The notes below the pieces were generated by a model. It searched no databases, was not told the origin of the DNA, and saw nothing but the letters and a program-made list of their open reading frames with translations. The translations under genes and the position numbers were made by a program. From contig NZ_CP135079.1 in NCBI RefSeq assembly GCF_032121415.1, positions 1,674,001-1,738,000 on the forward strand: a DNA stretch of 64,000 nt, written 5' to 3'. Shown in pieces: positions 49,496 to 58,195 of the stretch (the stretch's first letter is position 1; the number at the start of each line of letters is the position of its first letter). This stretch comes from Streptomyces parvus (GTDB lineage: Bacteria > Actinomycetota > Actinomycetes > Streptomycetales > Streptomycetaceae).

Positions 49496-50331
49496 GGACG
49501 CTGAGAGATCTGTTCGCGGTACGGACCCGGGAGCTGCCCTCGTCCGTCACGCCCGGCTCCCCCGCCGTCGAGGCCGCCGGACTCTCGGTCCGCCTCGGGC
49601 AGCGGCAGGTGCTGGACTCCGTCGACCTGACCGCGTACGCGGGCGAGGTGGTCGCCCTGGTCGGTCCGAACGGGGCCGGCAAGTCGACGCTGCTGGCCGC
49701 GCTCGCCGCCGATCTGGCCCCCGGAAGCGGCGAGGTGCGGATCGACGGCCGCCCGGCCGCCGCGTGGTCCGCGCCCGAACTGGCGCTGCGCCGCTCGGTG
49801 CTGCCGCAGTCGGCCGTGCTGTCCTTCCCGTTCCCGGTGGAGGACGTCGTACGGATGGGGCGGGCGCCCTGGGCGGGTACGGAGCGGGAGGACGAGGACG
49901 ACGCGGCGGTGGCCGCTGCGATGGCGGCGACCGAGGTGGCCCGGTTCGCGGCCCGCCCGTTCTCGGCGCTGTCGGGCGGGGAGAAGGCGCGGGTGGCGCT
50001 GGCCCGGGTGCTGGCGCAGCGGGCCCCGCTGATGCTGCTCGACGAGCCGACCGCCGCCCTGGACCTGCGCCACCAGGAGCTGGTGCTGCGGATCTGCCGG
50101 GAGCGGGCCGCCGCCGGGGACGCGGTGGTCGTCGTCCTGCACGATCTGGGTCTCGCCGCGGCGTACGCGGACCGGGCCGCCGTCCTGCATGACGGGCGGA
50201 TCGCGGAACTGGGCCCGCCCGGGACGGTGTTCAGCGGCGAACTGCTCGGCGAGGTCTACCGGCAGCCGGTGGAGGTCTTCCCCCATCCCCGTACGGGCAC
50301 ACCCCTGATCGTGCCGGTCCGCCACGCCTGA
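49492..50331 (+). CDS. hmuV: Heme ABC transporter ATPase HmuV
   Basis: ATP-binding subunit of 279 residues. Walker A is GPNGAGKSTLL near residue 60, Q-loop VLPQSAVLSF, signature LSGGEKARVALA and Walker B LMLLDEPTAALD. It has the HemV-like loop DEDDAAVAAAMAATE. ATG 49492 overlaps the hmuU stop (ATGA) with AAGGTGG upstream. Completes the hmuTUV operon. Confidence 0.94.
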   Translation: MRTLRDLFAVRTRELPSSVTPGSPAVEAAGLSVRLGQRQVLDSVDLTAYAGEVVALVGPNGAGKSTLLAALAADLAPGSGEVRIDGRPAAAWSAPELALRRSVLPQSAVLSFPFPVEDVVRMGRAPWAGTEREDEDDAAVAAAMAATEVARFAARPFSALSGGEKARVALARVLAQRAPLMLLDEPTAALDLRHQELVLRICRERAAAGDAVVVVLHDLGLAAAYADRAAVLHDGRIAELGPPGTVFSGELLGEVYRQPVEVFPHPRTGTPLIVPVRHA

Positions 50332-50450
50332 AGCGGCCCGGCGCGGAGGGGACTTCGGGCCCGAAGTCACGGTGTGGACGCTGTATCCGGTCCGCGCCCG
50401 CACGCCGTTCGCGGCCCCGGTAGGGTTTCGACGGTCAGTGCGGGCGACGG

Positions 50451-51497
50451 ATGCAGAAGGCGCAGAAGCAACGGATGACGAGACACCCTGGGCTGGGTCG
50501 GCTGACGGCGGGGCTCGCGACGGCGACGGCGCTGTGCGTGACGGCGACCGGCTGTGTGACGGTGCACGGGGAGCTGGAAGTGCTGCCCGGGGCGAAGAAG
50601 TCCGAGGCCGCCCAGGCGCTCAAGGACTTCACCGACGCCTACAACGCGGCGGACAAGGCGTTCGATCCGGCCCTGGACGCGGACCGGGTGACGGGCTCGC
50701 TCGGCGCGATCAACCAGGCCGGGCTGAAGGCCCGCCGGACGTACAACCCCGACGGCAACAAGGCGCACAAGCCGTTGGTGCTGGACGACGCGGTGTACGT
50801 CATCCCCAAGAAGGCGGGCTGGCCGCGCTGGTTCCTCGCGGACACCGACTCCAACCGGGACCAGGACGGCGGGAAGCTGGACACCCGCTGGCTGGTGGTG
50901 TTCGTACGGACGGGCCCCGACGCGCTGTGGAAGGCGGCCTACCTCGGCGTCCTCCCGGCGTCCCAGGTGCCGGAGTTCGCCCTGGACGGGGACGGGCTCG
51001 CCACCCCGGTGAAGCCGCAGGACGACGAGCTGGCCGTGGCGCCCGCGGAGCTGAGCGCCTCGTACACCGGCTATCTGCAGAACGGCGCCCCGGACGTGTT
51101 CACCCCGTCCACGTCGACCTCCGGCTGGCGCGAGACGCGCCGCACCACACGGCGGGCGGGGTTCTCGTACCAGTACGTCGACCAGCCGCTGACGGGCAGC
51201 ACGTTCGCACCGCTGGGGCTGCGCACCGAGGACGGCGGGGCGCTGGTCTTCTTCAACAGCAAGCACTTCGAACGGCAGGTCGCCGCGGAGGGGCTGCGGC
51301 CCGAGGTCAACCCGGATGTGAAGGCGCTGCTCACCGGCGAGGTGAACAGCACCCTCACCAAGGAGCGCGTCTCCAGCCAGCTGGTGCACGTACCGCCGCG
51401 GGCCGCGGGGGCCGGTTCCGGTGCGGACACGGCCTCCGGCGGCAAGGTGCGGATGCTGAACCGGCTGCCGGGCCTGATCGCGGCGAAGGGCGAGTAG
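50451..51497 (+). CDS. Unknown lipoprotein
   Basis: Predicted lipoprotein of up to 348 residues, with lipobox TATGC near residue 31-35 of the long form. Two starts, ATG 50451 and ATG 50475, give similar signal peptides; the ribosome-binding site is weak for both. The mature part is soluble, begins with a helical ALKDFTDAYNAADKAF segment and has a repeated tandem-like organisation. Proteins of this kind occur throughout Streptomyces, and no role is known. It lies 119 bp after hmuV, and heme handling would be only a guess. Confidence 0.75.
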   Translation: MQKAQKQRMTRHPGLGRLTAGLATATALCVTATGCVTVHGELEVLPGAKKSEAAQALKDFTDAYNAADKAFDPALDADRVTGSLGAINQAGLKARRTYNPDGNKAHKPLVLDDAVYVIPKKAGWPRWFLADTDSNRDQDGGKLDTRWLVVFVRTGPDALWKAAYLGVLPASQVPEFALDGDGLATPVKPQDDELAVAPAELSASYTGYLQNGAPDVFTPSTSTSGWRETRRTTRRAGFSYQYVDQPLTGSTFAPLGLRTEDGGALVFFNSKHFERQVAAEGLRPEVNPDVKALLTGEVNSTLTKERVSSQLVHVPPRAAGAGSGADTASGGKVRMLNRLPGLIAAKGE

Positions 51498-51553
51498 CCG
51501 GATCAGGGCGAGCGGCGGCCGAGAGCCGGCAGCGCACCCCCGCGCGGCTCGGC

Positions 51554-52300
51554 TCAGCGGCTCAGCGGCCAGGCGATCGCGTCGTGGTCCAGCTCGCTCT
51601 GCTCGGCGCTGCCCGCGTACCGGGCGCAGGCATCCGTGAGCGTCTCCAGCAGGGTCAGCGGGTCGGGCAGCTCGTGCTCGGGCCCGCGCACCCAGTGGAC
51701 GTCCACCTCACCGGGGAGCCGGGCGGGCGGCAGCAGGACGTAGCTGCCACGGCAGTGCCAGCGCAGACCCGGGTGGGCGTCCATGGTCTCGGGGTGGCAG
51801 TCCAGCTCGCAGGGCCACCACTCGTCCTCGTCCTCGGGGGTGCCGCGGGTGGCTGTGAAGAAGAGCATCCGGTCGTCGCCGGACCGAGCGACCGGGCCGA
51901 CGTCGATGCCCGCGTCGAGAAGACGCTCCAGGGCGCTGAGCCCGGCGGTGAGCGGGACGTCCAGCACGTCGTGGATCATGCCGGTCGCGGTGATGAAGTT
52001 GGCCTGCGGCTGACCGGCGGCCCAGCGCTCGATCTGGGCCCGGTCGGTGGTCGACTGCGTCTGCCAGGCGAAGGAGACGGGATGCCGGGCGGGGGTGGGA
52101 CAGCCGATGCGTTCGCACGAACATCGGTATCCGACGGGGTGGGCGGCGGGGGCGATCGGCATGCCCGCCTCGGCGACCGCCACGAGCATGGCCACCCGGG
52201 CCGACTCGTCGGTCTCGGCCCCGGCTGATTTGGGACGTCGCCGCAGCCACTGGGAGATCCTGCTCTCTGTGCCGCGGAAACGGCCGGAATCGGCGCCCAT
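51554..52300 (-). CDS. Bifunctional DNA primase/polymerase N-terminal (prim-pol) domain protein
   Basis: Single-domain protein of 248 residues from ATG 52300 with GAGGGGAT upstream. The order of motifs fits the Prim-Pol fold found widely in actinobacteria: GMPIAPAAHPVGYRC, then CPTPARHPVSFAWQ, later NFITATGMIHDVLDVP and GSYVLLPPARLPG. A cysteine set (CSCERIGCP) near residue 60 may bind zinc. No helicase or plasmid genes are nearby, and such chromosomal single-domain forms are common in Streptomyces with no proved function. The catalytic acidic residues are partly replaced (DVLDVP retains D-x-D-like spacing). Confidence 0.8.
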   Translation of the reverse strand: MGADSGRFRGTESRISQWLRRRPKSAGAETDESARVAMLVAVAEAGMPIAPAAHPVGYRCSCERIGCPTPARHPVSFAWQTQSTTDRAQIERWAAGQPQANFITATGMIHDVLDVPLTAGLSALERLLDAGIDVGPVARSGDDRMLFFTATRGTPEDEDEWWPCELDCHPETMDAHPGLRWHCRGSYVLLPPARLPGEVDVHWVRGPEHELPDPLTLLETLTDACARYAGSAEQSELDHDAIAWPLSR

Positions 52301-52466
52301 CTATCCCCTCACCTCAGCAGTTCACCTCAGCGTTGCCTCTCCATGGTCGCACCATCCTGCGGTTCGGGTGGCCAGAGTTCACCAGCGGGGCCGTGTACCA
52401 CTGCACCGAGTGAGCACCATCACGCCCGATGTCCCCACATATCGGATACGACGGCGGGCCCCGGCG

Positions 52467-53126
52467 TCACGGTCGCGGAGCGAGCCCGCCGACGGCGTAG
52501 TCGACGATCGCGTCGGCGTACGCATGGGTGAGCGGCAGGGTCCGGAGCAGCCAGCGGTGCATGAGCGGTCCGATGAGCAGTTCCAGGGCGATCCGGGGGT
52601 CGATGTCGGCGCGCACGTCCCCGGCCTCCTGGGCGGCCCCGAGCCGTGTGACGTACAACGCGAGCTGCGGATCGAGCAGCTTGCGCACGAATTCGGCGCC
52701 GAGCTTCGCGTCCACGATGCCCTCGGCGGTCAGCGCGCGGGTGGGGGCCTCCAGCGCCGGGTCGTTCAGCTCGTCGACGGTGGCCCGCAGGACGAGCTTG
52801 AGGTCGGCCACCAGGTCACCGCTGTCGGGGATGCCCGGCGTCTGCGCCCCCTTGCCGGACTCCCCGGCGCCCTCGGCCTCCGGCTCGGTCCCGGCCCCCT
52901 CGGCGGACCGGCCCGCCAGGTCCAGGAAGGCGTCCATCAGCACGGCGGCCTTGGAGGGCCACCAGCGGTAGATGGTCTGCTTGCCGACCCCGGCGCGGGC
53001 GGCGATACCCTCGATCGTCGTACGCCGGTACCCCACCTCCGTGACGAGGGCGAGGGCGGCGTCGTGGATGGCGCGGCGGGAGCGGTCGCTGCGGCGGCTG
53101 GAGTCGGGTGCCTTGGTGGGTGCCAT
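52467..53126 (-). CDS. TetR-family regulator
   Basis: Regulator of 219 residues. The HTH is in residues about 35-54 (TTIEGIAARAGVGKQTIYRW), followed by the TetR_C_11-like ligand domain (LLRTLPLTHAYADAIVDYAV at the end). The gene is divergent from ddaH, and a palindrome lies 25 bp from its start. This placement suggests control of ddaH and of itself, though ligand and target are not proved. ATG 53126 has only a weak ribosome-binding site. Confidence 0.88.
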   Translation of the reverse strand: MAPTKAPDSSRRSDRSRRAIHDAALALVTEVGYRRTTIEGIAARAGVGKQTIYRWWPSKAAVLMDAFLDLAGRSAEGAGTEPEAEGAGESGKGAQTPGIPDSGDLVADLKLVLRATVDELNDPALEAPTRALTAEGIVDAKLGAEFVRKLLDPQLALYVTRLGAAQEAGDVRADIDPRIALELLIGPLMHRWLLRTLPLTHAYADAIVDYAVGGLAPRP

Positions 53127-53150
53127 GCGGCCAATCTACGCCAGGCGAGC

Positions 53151-53162
53151 CGATACGTATCG
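53151..53162. promoter_or_regulatory. Palindrome CGATACGTATCG in the TetR/ddaH gap
   Basis: A perfect 12-bp palindrome, AT-rich for its surroundings, 25 bp upstream of the TetR start and 146 bp before the ddaH start. Probably the regulator's own operator. Confidence 0.6.
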
Positions 53163-53307
53163 TCTTGCGATGTTCTTCGCGGGGTCGGGTGAACCACCCG
53201 ATCGGATCACTGCGGATCCGGCGCGCACGGCGCACCATGGGCTCACGCACAGACCGTGCGCATCCCACCGTTCCGCGGCTCCGGCCGCCGATCGCGAGGA
53301 GCCCGAG

Positions 53308-54123
53308 TTGAACCGTGACGCCACCCCTCGTCGCTACCTGATGTGCGCTCCGACGCACTTCCGGGTGACCTACTCCATCAACCCGTGGATGGACCCGTCC
53401 AAACCCGTCGACCTGCCGCTGGCCCAGACCCAGTGGGAGGATCTGCGCGACCGCTACCGGAGCCTCGGCCACACCGTCGAGCTGCTCACTCCCCGCCCCG
53501 ACCTGCCCGACATGGTCTTCGCCGCCAACGGCGCCACGGTGATCGACGGCCGGGTGCTCGGCGCGCTGTTCGCGTACCGGGAGCGGTTCGAGGAGGCCGG
53601 GGCCCACCGTGACTGGTTCCGGGAGAACGGCTTCGCCGAGGTCCATGAGCCGGAACACGTCAACGAGGGCGAGGGGGACTTCGCCGTCACCGCCTCCTGT
53701 CTGCTGGCCGGGCGCGGTTTCCGCTCCAGCCCGCTCTCGCACATGGAGGCCCAGGAGTTCTTCGGGGTGCCGGTCATCGGCCTCGATCTGGTGGACCCGC
53801 GCTACTACCACCTGGACACCGCGCTCTGTGTGCTGGACGCGGCGGCCGACGAGATCATGTACTACCCGGACGCGTTCTCCGCGGGCAGCCGGGCGGTGCT
53901 GCGCCGGCTGTTCCCGGACGCGCTGCTGGCCCGGGAGGCGGACGCGGCGGCGTTCGGGCTCAACTCCGTCAGCGACGGGCGTCATGTGCTGCTGCCGCAG
54001 GGCGCGACCGGGCTGCTCGATCCCCTGCGGGACCGGGGCTTCGAGCCGATCCCGATGGACCTGGGCGAGCTGCTCAAGGGCGGCGGCAGCGTGAAGTGCT
54101 GTACGCAGGAGCTGCGCGGCTAG
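53308..54123 (+). CDS. ddaH: Dimethylarginine dimethylaminohydrolase family protein
   Basis: Guanidino-group hydrolase of 271 residues. The pentein-fold features are DLPDMVFAANGATV, EGEGDFAVT, YYHLDTALCVLD (catalytic His) and the terminal GSVKCCTQEL with the nucleophilic Cys. Such enzymes convert methylarginine or arginine to citrulline; the Streptomyces group is often next to ornithine aminotransferase, which is not the case here. TTG 53308 is preferred because GAGGAG lies seven bases upstream; the frame is open well before it. Its stop shares CTAG with the convergent Rsm22 gene stop. Confidence 0.85.
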   Translation: MNRDATPRRYLMCAPTHFRVTYSINPWMDPSKPVDLPLAQTQWEDLRDRYRSLGHTVELLTPRPDLPDMVFAANGATVIDGRVLGALFAYRERFEEAGAHRDWFRENGFAEVHEPEHVNEGEGDFAVTASCLLAGRGFRSSPLSHMEAQEFFGVPVIGLDLVDPRYYHLDTALCVLDAAADEIMYYPDAFSAGSRAVLRRLFPDALLAREADAAAFGLNSVSDGRHVLLPQGATGLLDPLRDRGFEPIPMDLGELLKGGGSVKCCTQELRG

Positions 54124-55118
54124 CCCTCCGAGCCCTCCGGCGGCCAGGGATCGCCCCAGGCGACGTCCCTGGCCGCCCGGTACAGCTCGCCGTGGCGCTT
54201 GCTCACCGTGGCGCGGGCCAGCCCCTCGTCCCGGGTGCACAGCTCCAGCTGGACCAGACCCTTGCGGATCTGCGGTCTGCGGGTGATCCGGGCGGGCCCC
54301 GGGGCGACGGGGAAGCGGGTGCCGACGACGTAGCTGAACTTCTCGTCCTCGTGGCTCAGCGAGCCGCCCTTGACCTGCCGGTGCAGCGAGGAGCGGCTGA
54401 CCCGGGCCGAGAAGTGGCACCAGTCGGCCCCGGGCTCGATCGGGCAGGTGTCGCTGTGCGGGCAGGGGGCCGCGATCCGCAGCCCGGCGGCGATCAGCCG
54501 GTCGCGGGCCTCGATGACGCGGGCGTAGCCGTCGGGGGTGCCGGGCTCGACGATCACCACGGCCTGCCCGGCCGCCGCGGCGGCGTCGACCAGCTCGGCC
54601 CCGGCGGCGGCCGTCAGCTCCTTGAGGACGTAGCTGACGGTGATCAGGTCGGCCGGGGCCAGCTCCAGGGCCGCGCCGATCCGGGCCCGCTCCCAGCGCG
54701 CGTCGCGGAGTGAGGGCACGCCGGACGCCTCGGCCAGTTCGCGGCCGAGCGCGAGGGCCGGTTCGGCCCAGTCCAGAACGGTGGTCGCCGCGCCCTCCCA
54801 GGCCCCGGCGACCGCCCAGCTCGCCGCGCCCGTGCCGCCGCCGACGTCGGTGTGGGTGGCGGGGGTCCAGTCGGGCGCGGCCTCGACGAGGGCGTCGAGG
54901 GCGGACCGTACGGCTTCGAAGGTGGCGGGCATCCGGTACGCGGCATAGGCGACGACGTCGGAGCGGTCCCGCAGGATCGGGGCGTTCGTCGGGGTCTCCC
55001 CGCGATAGCTGGCGATCAGCCGGTCGACGGCCTGCGTGGCCTGCTTGGGCGGCATTCCGTCGAGCAGTCCGGCCAGCGCCGCGCGCAGGGACTGTGCGGT
55101 GGGGAGGGTGACGTTCAC
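54120..55118 (-). CDS. Rsm22-like SAM-dependent rRNA methyltransferase
   Basis: Protein of 332 residues with the Rsm22 plan. A helical N-terminal part (RLIASYRGETPTNAP) is followed by a Rossmann methyltransferase domain with HTDVGGGTGAASWAV and VSYVLKELT, and a cysteine set (CPHSDTCP and DWCHFSAR) that in related proteins binds an iron-sulfur cluster or zinc. Homologs act on, or assemble, the mitochondrial small ribosomal subunit; in bacteria the target is unknown. GTG 55118 is probably leaderless, as TACAAT lies seven bases upstream. Confidence 0.85.
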   Translation of the reverse strand: MNVTLPTAQSLRAALAGLLDGMPPKQATQAVDRLIASYRGETPTNAPILRDRSDVVAYAAYRMPATFEAVRSALDALVEAAPDWTPATHTDVGGGTGAASWAVAGAWEGAATTVLDWAEPALALGRELAEASGVPSLRDARWERARIGAALELAPADLITVSYVLKELTAAAGAELVDAAAAAGQAVVIVEPGTPDGYARVIEARDRLIAAGLRIAAPCPHSDTCPIEPGADWCHFSARVSRSSLHRQVKGGSLSHEDEKFSYVVGTRFPVAPGPARITRRPQIRKGLVQLELCTRDEGLARATVSKRHGELYRAARDVAWGDPWPPEGSEG

Positions 55119-55124
55119 CGCCGA

Positions 55125-55130
55125 ATTGTA
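55125..55130 (-). promoter_or_regulatory. -10 box of a leaderless Rsm22-like promoter
   Basis: TACAAT on the minus strand ends seven bases from the GTG start, and no ribosome-binding site precedes that codon. The spacing fits a leaderless transcript. Confidence 0.5.
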
Positions 55131-55336
55131 GGCGGAGGCGCCCCGTCGGCCGCATTCCGCTTCGCCGGTGCGGGAGGGGGTACGCGGGCGGGACCGGGGG
55201 GCCGGGCGGGCCCCACCAAGCGTTCACGTAACCGGTACGGAACAGGAATCCGGCGAACTCCACGTGACCGGAAGCCTGTTGCTACGCTGGCCCGCGCGTG
55301 CACGGCACCAGATCAAGATGGTCCAGCGGGGGAGCC

Positions 55337-56656
55337 ATGAGGCAGAAGATCGTGCGGCTGACGCTGGTCGGCGGGGTGGTCTTTCTCGCCCTGCTCCTGC
55401 TGCTGGCCACCTGCGGCGGCGATCCCGAGGGCAAGAAGAAGGACGGCGCGGCCGCCGCCACGGCGAAGCCGGTGCTGCCGAGCGCGGGCCCGGTGACCCG
55501 GCTGACCGTTCCGCCCGAGTACACGACGGAGCGGGGCTGGGAGATCATCGGCTCCTCCCCCGATGTCGCCGTCTCCCATACGACGGGTCTGCTGGCCTAT
55601 CTGGAGCGGGCCGAGGAGAACCGCTACCGGTTGCGCACCGTCGACACGGCCACCGGCGAGCTGGGCTGGCGGGGCCAGGCCTGGCAGCCGCCGGACCCGC
55701 TGCACTACCCGAAGCTCGCCACGGTGGCCAAGGGCGACCGGCAGTACTTCGTGACCTGGTCCTACGGGAAGGTCGGCGACGGTCTTTCGCCGTCGAGCAC
55801 CTTCCTCGCCCTCGATCTGTACGACGTGACGAACGGGAACCGGCAGCGCGTCGAGGTGCCGTGGTCCGGGGCCCCGAAGGTGACCACGACCGGGCCCGGC
55901 ATCGTGATCAGCGACGCGAAGGCGAACAGCACCCTGATCGACCCGGTCACCGGTGAGGTGACCGAGCTGGGCGCGGACAAGCTCGGGTATCCCAAGGGCT
56001 GCCCGGCCTGCAAGCAGCTCACCGAGGTGCACGGCCAGACCGCCGACGGCCTGCTGCTGGGCGGGGCACGGGAGTTCTGGGTGCGCGGCGGCTGGTTCAG
56101 CCGGAACGTCGCGCCCAAGGGGACCGAGAAGGGCAGCGGCGTGGTGACGTCGATGACCCCGGACCATGTGCTGGCGAAGTGGCAGCCCGCGAAGAAGACC
56201 AAGCGGGCGGCGACCCATGAGCTGTGGGCGGTGCACGACGCGGCGACCGGGGAGGTGCTCACCTCGGTGGAGTGCCACAAGCCGGCCATAAAGCCGGGCC
56301 GCTACCCGCAGGCGGTCCTCTCCCCGTCGGGCGACTACCTGATCGCCGGGAACCTGGCCTTCGACCTGGAGGCGAAACAGGGCCGCTGCTTCGAGGACGA
56401 GGGCGGCACCGCGCATCTGACGCTGGCCACGGTGACGGACGACGGGATCGCGTACGGGGCCGAGAACGCGCGCGACGCCTCGGAGGCGCTGTCCGGCGGC
56501 GGGCTCCCGGTCGCGATGGACTTCGCCACCTGGAGCACCGAGCGGCTGTCGCGCAACGCCCGGCTGCCGGGGACGGAGACGACGGGGGTCGGGGTGTTCC
56601 GCTGGACCGACCGGCAGGACCGCACGCATCTGATCGGCTACCCGCGCACGGGCTGA
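55337..56656 (+). CDS. Unknown membrane-anchored beta-propeller-like protein
   Basis: Protein of 439 residues from ATG 55337 with GGGGGAG upstream. One N-terminal helix (LVGGVVFLALLLLLATC) with a lipobox-like cysteine, then an outside domain built of repeated short strands with GE/GK turns (VDTATGELGW, LIDPVTGEVTEL, AVHDAATGEVLTS), as in PQQ/WD-type propellers. Two cysteine pairs (CPAC and the C of VECHK, ... GRCFED) suggest disulfides. I do not recognise a specific family or role. It is convergent with the Bcr/CflA exporter. Confidence 0.7.
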   Translation: MRQKIVRLTLVGGVVFLALLLLLATCGGDPEGKKKDGAAAATAKPVLPSAGPVTRLTVPPEYTTERGWEIIGSSPDVAVSHTTGLLAYLERAEENRYRLRTVDTATGELGWRGQAWQPPDPLHYPKLATVAKGDRQYFVTWSYGKVGDGLSPSSTFLALDLYDVTNGNRQRVEVPWSGAPKVTTTGPGIVISDAKANSTLIDPVTGEVTELGADKLGYPKGCPACKQLTEVHGQTADGLLLGGAREFWVRGGWFSRNVAPKGTEKGSGVVTSMTPDHVLAKWQPAKKTKRAATHELWAVHDAATGEVLTSVECHKPAIKPGRYPQAVLSPSGDYLIAGNLAFDLEAKQGRCFEDEGGTAHLTLATVTDDGIAYGAENARDASEALSGGGLPVAMDFATWSTERLSRNARLPGTETTGVGVFRWTDRQDRTHLIGYPRTG

Positions 56657-56675
56657 GCCCGCCCGGACCTCTGTG

Positions 56676-58118
56676 TCAGAGGCCGCCGGCCTCGCGCCCC
56701 GCGCGCTGCCAGGGGCGGCACAGGATCAGGAAGCAGCCCACCGCCGCCACCGCGCAGACCACCTGGACGACGGCCATCGGGACGGCCGTGTCCTCCCCCG
56801 CGACGCCGACCAGCGGGGAGGCGACGGCCCCGATGAGGAACGAGGACGTGCCGAGCAGCGCGGAGGCGGAGCCCGCCGCGTGCTTGGTCCGCAGGAGGGC
56901 CTGGGCGTTGGTGTTCGGCATCGCGAGGCCCATCGCCGACATCAGGACGAACAGCCCGGCGGCGACGGGGACGAGCCCGACCTCGCCGAAGACGCCGGTC
57001 GTCATGAGGAGCAGCGCGACGGCGGCCAGCACGATCACGGCGAGGCCGAAGCCGAGCACCTTGTCGAGGCGGAAGCGGCCCACGAGGAGCTTGCCGTTGA
57101 TCTGGCCCACGGCGATCAGACCGATGGAGTTGAGCCCGAAGAGCAGGCTGAAGGTCTGCGGCGAGGCCCCGTAGATCTCCTGCACGACGAACGGGGAGGC
57201 GGAGATGTACGCGAACAGGACGGCGAAGGCGAGCCCGCCCGCGACCATGTAGCCGGTGAAGACCCGGTCGGCGAGCAGCCCGCGCATGGTGCGCAGGGCG
57301 TCGGCGACACCGCCGGTGTGGCGGGCGGCGGGCGGCAGCGTCTCGTGCAGCCACTTCCATACGACGAGGGTGAGCACGATGCCGACCACGGTCAGCACGA
57401 CGAAGATGCCCCGCCAGTCGGTGACCCGCAGAACCTGCCCGCCGATCAGCGGCGCGACGATCGGGGCGGCCCCGGAGATCAGCATCAGGGTGGAGAAGAA
57501 GCGGGCCATCTCCACGCCGTCGTAGAGGTCACGCACCACGGCCCGCGCGATGACGATCCCGGCCGCGCCCGCGAGCCCCTGGAGGAGGCGGAAGCCGATG
57601 AGGAGTTCGGCGGTGGGGGCCAGGGCGCAGATCGCGGTGGCGAGGACGTAGACGACCATGCCGAGGAGCAGCGGCGTGCGGCGGCCCCACCGGTCGCTCA
57701 TCGGTCCGACGACGAGCTGGCCGAGCGCCATGCCGGCCAGGCACGCGGTCAGGGTGAGCTGGATGGTGGCGGCGGGGGCGCTCAGGGAGTCGGTGACGGC
57801 GGGGAGCGCCGGGAGGTACATGTCCATGGACAGCGGCGGCAGGGCGGTGAGCCCGCCGAGGACCAGGGTGACCAGGAGTCCGGTGCGCCGGGCGGCCTTC
57901 GCGGCCGGGCCGGGGAGTCCGGGGGTCGCGGGCCCGCCGGGCGCTCCCGGCAGGCCGGCGGGGGCGGTGGCCCGCGGGGCGGCCGGGTCGACGGAGAGGG
58001 CGCCCGCGTCCCCGTGCGGGACGGCCGTGGCCTCGTCGGCTCCGGGTCCGGTCCCGGAGGTGGGTATGTGTGCTCGCTGGGCCCGGCTGCCGCCGCTCTC
58101 CGGCATGGTCATCTCCAC
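56676..58118 (-). CDS. Bcr/CflA-family MFS drug exporter
   Basis: Twelve-helix exporter of 480 residues with a long proline/glycine-rich cytoplasmic N-terminus of about 75 residues. Helix 1 region ends in LPPLSMDMYLPALPAVTDSL, the diagnostic Bcr/CflA motif. Motif A is GPMSDRWGRRTPLL. The family exports drugs such as bicyclomycin or chloramphenicol. Alternative starts are ATG 58118, 58112 and 58106. Three residues before the divergent oxidoreductase it shares a short promoter region. Confidence 0.92.
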   Translation of the reverse strand: MEMTMPESGGSRAQRAHIPTSGTGPGADEATAVPHGDAGALSVDPAAPRATAPAGLPGAPGGPATPGLPGPAAKAARRTGLLVTLVLGGLTALPPLSMDMYLPALPAVTDSLSAPAATIQLTLTACLAGMALGQLVVGPMSDRWGRRTPLLLGMVVYVLATAICALAPTAELLIGFRLLQGLAGAAGIVIARAVVRDLYDGVEMARFFSTLMLISGAAPIVAPLIGGQVLRVTDWRGIFVVLTVVGIVLTLVVWKWLHETLPPAARHTGGVADALRTMRGLLADRVFTGYMVAGGLAFAVLFAYISASPFVVQEIYGASPQTFSLLFGLNSIGLIAVGQINGKLLVGRFRLDKVLGFGLAVIVLAAVALLLMTTGVFGEVGLVPVAAGLFVLMSAMGLAMPNTNAQALLRTKHAAGSASALLGTSSFLIGAVASPLVGVAGEDTAVPMAVVQVVCAVAAVGCFLILCRPWQRAGREAGGL

Positions 58119-58195
58119 ATCGTTGAATCCGCATCTATGCTCTCAGCTCGGCCGGAGTGGTCGATACCTTTTTCGGGTGGGCTGGGGTGGCGGGC

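Noticed and set aside
51554..52300. Prim-pol gene as evidence of an integrated plasmid or phage
   Set aside because: No integrase, helicase, replication initiator, attachment site or transfer gene lies nearby; single prim-pol proteins are common on Streptomyces chromosomes.
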